Shown: positions 56,410 to 64,000 of the stretch, one piece after another | Numbering within the stretch: position 1 is the first letter of the stretch | Layout: every line of letters begins with the position of its first letter | Assembly: GCA_963575745.1 (NCBI GenBank) | Contig: CAUYUJ010011503.1 | Coordinates: forward strand, 254,001 to 318,000 | Direction: 5' to 3' | Source: Prorocentrum cordatum | Lineage: Eukaryota; Sar; Dinophyceae; Prorocentrales; Prorocentraceae | DNA length: 64,000 nucleotides | Notes under the pieces: generated by a model | What the model saw: only the letters and a program-made list of their open reading frames with translations | The model's database searches: none | What the model was told of the DNA's origin: nothing | Position numbers and translations under genes: made by a program

Positions 56410-56815
56410 GAGGAGGAGGAGGAGGAGGATGAGAAGGAGGAAGAGGAGGAGGAGGAGGAGGGGAATGGGGGAGGAGAAGGGGGGTGGGAAGGTGAATGGG
56501 GAGGCAAGGAGGAGGAGGAGGAGGAGGAGGAGGAGGAGGAGAAGGAAGAGGAGAAGGATCAGCAGGATCAGCAGCATAGGCGCAACAAGGCTCCATGAGC
56601 GCGAGAACAAAAAACACAGGACAGCCTTCGGCGTCGGGGGAGAAGGGGGATGAGGAGGAGGAGGAGGAGGAAATGGAGGAGGGAGAGGATAAGGCGGAGG
56701 GGAGGAGGCGGAGGAGGAGGAGGAGGAGGAGGAGGCGGAGGAGGAACAAGAGGAGCAGGATAAAGAATAGGAGGAGGAGGAGAAGGCGGAGGAGGAGCGG
56801 AAGAGGGAGAGGGTC
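56410..56815. repeat. (GAG)n tracts
   Basis: Two purine-rich GAG blocks, 56,410-56,560 and 56,650-56,815, separated by about 90 unique bases. Confidence 0.9.
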
Positions 56816-58135
56816 CATCCTCAGAGAGGCCTGCGGTCTCTCCTGGTGGGAGGCCCCCCCCCCTGTCATTGCCCTTGGCGCGGGGGAGGCCTGCAGCACC
56901 TCCACTACGATCTCCGTGGCCTGCCAGCGGCGCTCGCGATCCCCGGTTCGCGGTGGCTGGTGCAGGTTCGGTCGGAACCCCCAAAGTCTCCAGCCACGCG
57001 CAGAAGGGGGCTACACGCAAGAGTAACCATGGGTAAGAAGGACCTTTGGTGCGCGACTCTCAGGGGTCGCGGGGAGGCGGAAGGCGCGCAAGGCAAGACG
57101 CTGCTATCGCATCTGGGGACACCGGACCGGTGTGCCCGCACCAAAAGTCACTCTGGCAAAAGGTCACTCTTACGTCTTTCGAATAGCCAAAGGAGGGGAG
57201 ACAACTTCTTGGAACGAGGCTGCTTCTTAGAAGGCGCCGGCCCTGCGCCTTCTGAGAACCAGCATCCTTCCAAGAAGCCTTCCCCCCTCTCCCTACCTCC
57301 TCGTGCGCGCCGCCAATATCTCGCATCCGCTCCCTGAACCCTTCGCGTCATCAAGAAATCACGACGGATGAATCTTGAACAACTCAGGATGGAAAGCCGG
57401 TCCCTCAGTATGGGTCGAGACCTCTGGGGATTGAAGTTGTGAGAAAACATAACGTCGGGGGTCAGGGCTTGAAGACCCTCGGTCGGCTGGAGACCGCTCA
57501 AGTGGGGTTGGGGTAGATATGGCCAGAGGATCGCACCGCATCTCCGATGCAGCGGCGATGCCTCGGCGACTTCCTGATGGAAAAACTCGGGCTCCGGATC
57601 GAACCAAATCGCCGATGCATCGGCGCTGCGGCGTGATCCTCCGACTTGAGCAGGGGCCGACGGTCCCAGTTTACCGAGCGGCCTACCACGAAATTCTCTT
57701 CTGAGAGCAAGAACAATCTTCTTACTAGAACATGAAAGCCGAGGGATGCTCTAGCAACCTTCCGTATGTTACAGACCCCAAGTTACGTTCAGAACACTCT
57801 AGGCCCATCGGCAGGTCAAGACGTCTCGCCACTGCTCGACCAACCCTATACTCCGACCCGGTTTGGGCGGCTGGATTGACCCCTTCAGGCCCCTTTGGCG
57901 TGCGGAGCGGGACGAAACGGGCACTGCGCGCCAGCCGCCCGCGTGCGCGGCCGCATGCCCCGAGAGCTCGGCGGGCCACGTGGGTCAGAGGGCGTTCGCG
58001 GGCTCTGCGCCCAGCAGAGGGCCCGCGGAAGTCCGTGACCGGGCCCCCCCCCTCCTGTTTCCCCGCCGGGTCATTCTTTTTACCATCCAAGGAAGCCCAA
58101 CGGCGAGAACGGGTGACACACAGACGCGGAAAAGG
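56816..58135. other. No gene recognised
   Basis: Ordinary GC-rich sequence with TTGGAACGAGGCTGCTTCTT/GAAGGCGCCGG motifs and the CATCGGCGATGC-type palindromes. No domain is seen in any frame. Confidence 0.35.
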
Positions 58136-58138
58136 CCA

Positions 58139-58414
58139 GAAGAGGAGGAGGAGGAGGAGGAGGAGGAGGAGGAGGAGAATGAGGAGGAGGAGGGGGGGGA
58201 GGAGGAAGAGGAGGAGGAGGCGGGGGAGGAGGAGGAGGAGGAGAAGGAGGAGGATGAGAAGGAGGAGGATGAGAAGGAGGAGGAGGGGGAAGAGGAGGAG
58301 GAGGAGAGGAAGAGGAGGAGGAGGGGGGAGGAGGAGGAGGAGGAGGAGGAGGAGGAGGAGGAGGAGGAGGAGGAGGAGGAGGAGGAGGAGGAGGAGGAGG
58401 AGGAGGAGGAGGAG
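58139..58414. repeat. (GAG)n tract at the 3' side of LINE 2
   Basis: About 275 bases of GAG, the longest such tract here. On the LINE strand it is (CTC)n beginning about 170 bases past the last LINE 2 stop. Confidence 0.95.
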
Positions 58415-58581
58415 CGCACGTAGCATAGAAGGGAAGGTGTCCTCGGTCCTCATCTACGCATGGCACGGGGAGGCTGCCTGGTGGTAGTTCTCGATGCTAT
58501 CTGGCCGTCTAAGCACACAAGCGCAACATGCCTGGCGCGGAAAGACGCGGTGTAGTTACCTTGGACGTTCGGGTTCATACA

Positions 58582-61345
58582 TCACTCGCACCTCAGTTTA
58601 TGATAGACATGGAAAGCTAAGACAGTGAGACAATTACACCGCCTCAAATCGATGGGATCATATTCGCAGGCTACATTGTACACGGATGGGTGACCCAACC
58701 CCAGGCGGATCAATGAATCCTTCGGGATCACCGCTCTGGGGAGGGCGCACAGGCGGGCGAGGCGGGCACAGTGAAGGTAGTGGCCGATTGAGTCAGGAGC
58801 ATAGACTTCGATTCCTAAGACCTCCTCAGAGCAACCCGACACCCCTTGGGCGACAGAGTCCCAACCCGAGCTGAAGTGATCCACGCTCCCGCCAAGGTTT
58901 TGAAACGAGGCCAAACATACGAGGGAGGGAGGGAAGACAGGACCGCCTTGAGAGCCGACCAGCGATTGGCAAGCTCTGGTTGGGGAGGCAAGGACTGACC
59001 AAAAATCCACTTCGGCAGCCGACGGGAGAGGAGGTTGGGCATCGAGTCGGGGAACTGAGCAGCACAGAGAGAGCAAAGGAATCGGGACTGTCTGCTCGGG
59101 CCCGCATTTTTCCGCCGCCTCTCTCCTTCGCCCTCGTCGGGAGCCTGCACTGGCTCCTCTGCGGCCGCGACTACCCGACGGAAGACATCCCGAAGGATGC
59201 TCGGAATCGTGACGCGAGACCGTTTCGTCCTCGCCTTGACCTTTGTCGGAAACTCATGAAGTGGCTCTTCGAGAGCCATAAACTACTGGACGAACGAATT
59301 CCGCCTTTTCCAAAACCATGGGGACCACTCATGCCGCACTAAACTCACGATCGTTCCAAACTCCTCCGCCGCCGTCCTCAACCGCTCACCAACGACCCTC
59401 CATCCTCCAAGCGTGATGTGGCAATCACGCCATGCGCTAGCCAGGCGCGACAGCTCAGCAGGCAGGGGGGCGGCCGATCGCGCCCGCCGACCGAGACTCA
59501 GCAACTCATTGAGTCGAAACGAGTTCGGGGGCATACGCAACAGTTTGTGGAGCGGCGCCAAATTCTCCTCGGCAAGAATGTGGAGGTCGAGAGGGAAGAA
59601 CTGGGCAACATACGAAAAGGCAAGGAAGAACAACCATGAGGTAGAGACGACAGGAGGATGCATACGGCGCCCGCGATAGGGCAACCTCCCTAAGGCCACC
59701 ACTTCTGGCCAGGGGCTTTCCACTGGCTCCGAAGATCGGCCTCAAGGCCCATCTGCGCCACGAGGTACTTGGCAACACCCATGATTTGAAAATCCCCCCA
59801 CCCAGGCGCAACCGTGGCGAGCGCTTCCCTCGCTTGAAGGACCGTCAGCTCGTCGCGCGGGGCCCAGAGAGGGACAACGCAACGCTTGCTGGGTTGAAGA
59901 CGCAGCGAGGCTAGCAGCTCGGCTTGTTCGACTGTGCGGTGCATGCTTTGTGCGCTCTGCTTGGTCACGGCAACCGCGCCCGCATCGTCGGCGCACGCCC
60001 CGAGGCCCCCCACTTGTTCCAAAGGGAACGCACTGGCCAGGCACCGCACCCAAGGATCGAAACCGAGCGCCCATAAACTCTCCGACAGTGGGCGCAATTG
60101 GGGGACACCTGATGCGATCGCAAATAGAGGGACAACATTCTCGCCCACTCGCGCGTGGCCAAGAGTGCCATGCGCCAGCCCGTCGAGCATGTGATGGTAC
60201 GGGGGGGGGGGGGGGCGACGCCGCTCCACTGTGCGACGGAGGAAGAATTGGGACATGCTCGGGAAGGCCGCACGCACGTCAAAACTAAATAATCCTGGGG
60301 GCCTGTCGTCTGCCGCTGGAAGTAGCCCCGCCCGCCGACACTCGGCATCGAGAACCACAATGTGCTCGCGAAACTTCCTTCCAGCGACAAACCCTCTCTG
60401 GGCCCCGTAAATATCTCTAGCAACGACACCGAATAGGTATAAATTGACAGCAGCGGCCACTCCTTGGCTATCAGAATCTTTCAGGGCGAGAGGCCTGGTG
60501 CACTCAGGAGACCTCGCGCAGTCCACAAGTTCGGAAGGCTCGTCGCCCTTGGGCAGGAACGCCAGCAAGCAGTCGTTGAAATGCTAAGGTGGGCGCCGCC
60601 CGTTCGCCATCTCCGCCAGAACTCCATGCAGCACCAGTGCGAGTGCAGGGTGGCCACGCCATGCGCGAGCAGGAAGACGGTCAGGACCTGGTGCCGAATC
60701 CTTCGCCCGCTTGGAGACATAGCGCAAGTTCTCCACCGTGGGTGTCTGCAGCGAGGTATTATCGAGCTCGGGCATGTGGCGATCCAAGAAGGGGCCGATC
60801 AGCTCCTCCCGCACTGGCAAAGCCGTGAATGCGGGTTCCCAGTGGGACTTCAACGCCTTCACCATCTCCTCGGGGCCCCTCGCCACTGCAATCTCCTCGC
60901 TGGCATTGCTGGTGGGTTGGCCGTGCCGCACGCCAGACAAGATCAGCATCCTTTGGTGTTGTTTCACAGCAGCGCACGCTGCACCATCGCCACTGCACTA
61001 CGCTTGGAGACACGACCACCACCCCAGCGCTCGAGCTCAACAGCCTCTCGATCCAGAAGCGCAGTCTGGGCCTCCTTCACTCGTGTGTGAAACGAATCAG
61101 GATGCCGCAGCGGCACCACTCGGCCCTCCAATTGCAACTCCTTCTCGCCGACGATCGTGCGATTGATCAGCTTCTTGGCAAGCCGGACATCCCAGCGCCA
61201 GACCGCCCGTGCGACAGCCCCATAGGCCAATAGGGTCGCCCGCCTTGGAATATCACCCTCGCCCGTCACCTCCTTGGCCATGAGCTCGTTGCGGGCAGTC
61301 TCCGCAGCCGCCAACATGATCTGCTTGATGATCTCCCACTGGGAG
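58582..61345 (-). pseudogene. LINE 2: linker, reverse transcriptase, post-RT region, C-terminal zinc finger
   Basis: Linker QWEIIKQIMLAAAETARNEL through GRVVPLRHPDSFHTRVKEAQ (61,340-61,060). A frameshift near 60,965 leads to SEEIAVARGPEEMVKAL and KDSAPGPDRLPARAW (RT start). An in-frame TAG at 60,584-60,586 precedes FNDCLLAFLPKGDEP. RT motifs are RPLALKDSD, QRGFVAGRK, SFDVRAAFPSM (domain A Asp near 60,279), GVPQLRPLS (domain B, usual G-C changed to L-R) and ACADDAGAV (domain C Asp pair near 59,986). After a frameshift near 59,700 come LAFSYVAQFFPLDLHILAEE and LRMPPNSFRLNELLSLGRR, then RFKTLAGAWITS and, in another frame, CSEEVLGIEVYAPDSIGHYL-HC, the C-terminal zinc finger. The stop is at 58,582-58,584. 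Its 5' half (endonuclease) is missing. Confidence 0.85.
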
Positions 61346-64000
61346 CGCCCATGGCGCGCAGCGAGCCGAAGAGCCAATCCTGCGCGATGCTCGGGAAGGC
61401 CTGGCCCCAGTCGGAGGAGATGAGGAAGGGGGAGTCGGCGCGCCCCGCAGCCATGGACAGCACTCGGGAGTGCGAGTCTAGCTCGACTATGTCGTCGCAA
61501 CAGTTGCGCCCGCATATGAAGCCGCGCTGCGTGTCCACGCAGTGCCGCTCCGCCATTCTCTTCATGCATGAGTTGAGGGCCCACATGACGGCCTTCTTGG
61601 AGGTGTTCTCCAGCGCCAGCGGTCGAGTCTCACCGGCGCGCCTGAGGGTTTCTTGAGGGTCATCAGCACGCGTCCCCTTGGCGGGGAAGACGGCGACGGT
61701 GTAGTTCCACTCCTGGCGCATGGGGAGGCCCTCAAGCTGCCACGCCATTGCCTCCGCCAGCGTCTCGACCCCCATCGGCGTGGCGAGCCAGGCCTTAGCA
61801 CCGAGGCCGTCAGGGCCAGGCGCCGACTTGCGGGCCTTGCGGAGAGCCAGCGCCACGGTGTGTGCGGAGGGGGTCTTGATCGAGGCCCAGTCAGCTCCCT
61901 GGATGCCATAGCGGCGGAGATATCCATCCTGGAGCCCCCGTCGACGCTGAACAGCACGAGGAGCATCTCGGGGGAGGGGTCCCATGATGCCGTCCTGGAA
62001 GGTCATGGGGGCGCCGTTCGAGTTGGTGGCTAAGTTGCGCATCATCTCCTCCGCAGACTGCTTCCGTTTGACCACGTCGTCGCCGAAGACGCCTCGCCAG
62101 TAGTGCGCGAGCGCCCTCTGTATATCCTGCTCCGATCGCGCGACCGTGCCATCGTCCAGCTCGATGCCCCCCAGGAAACGTCGGGCCGACGACGGCGCCC
62201 ACATGGCCGCACGTCGACGTAGGGCCCTCTGCTGCCTGACCATCGCTGCCTTGTTGGACTCGAGCCGTTCCCCGTCTATGTTATGTTGATGCTGGCGGAG
62301 TCGCGCTTGCATCTCACGGTGTTGCGCCAGACGGTAACGACGAGAGAATCCCTGAGGGTCGAGGGGCACCACCTGGTCTCTGCCATGACCTGGGTGATGG
62401 CGAAGCTCGATCATCTGGCTTGTCCATGCATGCTGTCGCAGGAGGGCCTCCGCCATCCGAGTGTCCTGCCGCGATATCGCTCGACCAAGTTGTCTCCAAA
62501 TCAGCGCCGTCGGCGACCGCAGACCAGGCTCACCACGAAGAATGACATCACGGGTGGCGGCCGCTGCCGTCTGCAGGATCTTCGCGTGGTAGCGCGCCCG
62601 ATCGGGAGGAGAGAGACCATCCAGTGGACCGCGTTCTCGCACTTCCCGATCATCTCGCCGAACAGCGGATTCTCCGAGACGAAGGACGGGACAGGGTTGA
62701 TGACGCCCGTGGTAGGTCTCTTTCTCGGTGGGCGAGGAGCCCATGCTACCGAGAACATCGCGTGGCCCGAAAGCCCGTCGAGGTGCATCTTGTGGGGCTC
62801 CCCATGCACCTGCCCATGCAGAAAGGTCTGCGTGAGTAACCAACGTGGATAACCAACCCATATCTTGTCGATCGAGGTGGCGATCTGTCTGCCTGGGAGC
62901 CAGTGCGTCGGTGTGTGAGGGGCCATCTCCGTCGCAGCACTGAGCGAGTGAGCCCATGCACGTCCGCGGGGGTGTGAGGCGGCCCCGCGCCCGCCTCCAG
63001 GGGCCAGAGGGTCCTCCACCTCAGCATTATCGCCGTAATTGAAGTCGCCCACGATCACAACACATCGCCTCCTCGGGTCCACTTCCATGTCACGCAGATC
63101 GGCCTGGATCTCGCCAGCGACGCGCCGAACCTGTTCGCGGGAGAGGTCGTGGTCATGCATGTTCCAATGCTTCAGAGTGTAGCCAGCGCGTGGTCCGTCC
63201 GTGATCGTGGCCGTAACGCGGATCACCCGAGCCTTGATGGAGTACGTCTTGCGCAGGTCCAGGCCCGCGCGCCTCTTGAAGGGGAAGATGGTGGCCACGC
63301 TTCCAAGGGACTCGTCAGCATTGTCACCAGAGGAATCTAACATCTGGTAGTCCGTCCCCAAGCGATCTATCAACATACGCAAGCGCACGGCCGACCCGTG
63401 GACCTCCTGCATGCCAACGATAGCCCCTGATCGGAGTGCATTCCCTAGGTGGTTGCTCTTGCGTGCCGCCAAGTTCGCCTTGTGGTGACAGAATGCTCTG
63501 GCATTCCAGGTGGCGAAGGTGAGCCCCTTGCTCATCGGGGCGGCAAAGAGCTTGACGAACGTGCGAAAGACACCAATCAGCATCACCAGGAGCCAAAGCC
63601 GCCTCGACCGTCGGCGCCAGGTCCTCACGTCGCAGCCCGAGTGCCGTGAGCGCAGACGGGGACCAGGCCACCGCTGGGGTGGAGTTGGGGCCGTCGATGG
63701 TGAGGCGGAGGAAGGCCTTCCACTGGGGCGAGAGGGGGAACTTCTGTTTGTCGACGAAGATGCGGTGCCCGTCGCCGATAGCACGCCCCAGCGCGATGGC
63801 GAGCTTCTTGAGCGTGAGCTCGTGCATGGCCTGCTCGCGGTTCTGGTCTGGCCCCGCAAAGGCGTTCACATCGTAGCCAGCAGGCGTCGTGGCGCGCGGC
63901 TTGCGCCACTCACCACGGCCAAGGCGCATGCACCCCAGCACCTTAGCAGCCCGTCTGGCCCCGAGCTCGGGGGGGCCCTGGAAGCGGAAGACGCAGCGCT
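61346..64000 (-). pseudogene. LINE 1: N-terminal region, AP endonuclease, linker and RT start, truncated in RT
   Basis: Enters from the right window edge. ELTLKKLAIALGRAIGDGHR (63,820s) is the N-terminal region. A frameshift near 63,590 opens the endonuclease: TFATWNARAFCHHK (Asn near 63,505), GMQEVHG (Glu near 63,406), VVIVGDFNYGDN (Asp near 63,046), SIDKIWVG (Asp near 62,869) and GLSGHAMFS (His near 62,764; the usual S-D-H is S-G-H). A second frameshift near 62,615 leads to the linker RYHAKILQTAAAATRDVIL, VVPLDPQGFSRRYRLAQH, then RT KSAPGPDGLGAKAW, RPLALENTSKKAV, QRGFICGRN and SSDWGQAFPS (domain A). After FGSLRAMG the sequence switches to LINE 2. Domains B and C are absent, so it cannot encode an active RT. 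Confidence 0.85.

Noticed and set aside
60200-60215. Poly-Pro insertion in LINE 2 reverse transcriptase as a functional feature
   Set aside because: It is a run of about 14 G on the plus strand, most simply a homopolymer expansion in a dead element or a sequencing uncertainty.

Overview
The window looks like nuclear DNA of a dinoflagellate. It is GC-rich and gene-poor, packed with tandem repeats, and carries decayed LINE (non-LTR) and Ty1/copia retrotransposons of the kind common in dinoflagellates. It has a 22-nt segment resembling the dinoflagellate spliced leader, and one gene whose introns start with GC, GT or GA and end in AG followed by G. Very long repeat-filled introns suggest a long-intron genome of the Prorocentrum type; that genus-level remark is inference. 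There is no bacterial operon structure, CRISPR array or rRNA.

Region 1 (1-24,545, + strand): five short exons (352-409, 5,293-5,363, 15,434-15,563, 16,460-16,552, 24,494-24,545) join in frame into one protein segment made of a Cys/Trp-rich tandem repeat of 38-39 residues. The four introns (about 4.9, 10.1, 0.9 and 7.9 kb) hold the rest of this region: a candidate nested coding exon (about 1,993-2,308), a tRNA-like relic, a degenerate 15-bp repeat family, a 12-bp minisatellite, a degenerate copy of a 90-bp satellite, two decayed copia elements (10.7-13.4 and 21.3-23.7 kb), a possible relict spliced leader and a roughly 145-bp array with alternating GC cores. The gene probably continues on both sides.

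Region 2 (24.5-47.1 kb): arrays of 83-bp, 101-bp and about 155-bp repeats, then one minus-strand LINE (43.6 down to 32.0 kb) cut into four pieces by three same-oriented insertions of one repeat family. A fourth copy lies beside it at 29.3-31.4 kb. All four copies share the same termini (5' CCCAACCAT..., 3' ...GGTTGGGTCC..GGCTAA), sit in T-runs, and carry a 90-bp minisatellite inside. This architecture resembles non-autonomous Helentron-type rolling-circle elements (HINE/DINE-1 type). After the LINE comes a 1.44-kb tandem duplication (44.3-47.1 kb).

Region 3 (47.1-64 kb): a 78-bp minisatellite whose minus strand reads as a Ser/Thr-rich mucin-like repeat, many trinucleotide tracts, a plus-strand LINE 3' remnant with an RNase H-like domain (51.0-53.0 kb), and two head-to-tail minus-strand LINEs (58.6-61.3 and 61.3-64 kb) fused at a chimeric junction.

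Most long open frames here are artefacts of repeats whose period is a multiple of three. The only host gene I can support well is the five-exon gene. Everything called LINE or copia is broken by stops or frameshifts. Family assignments rest on motif recognition by eye, with no database search.
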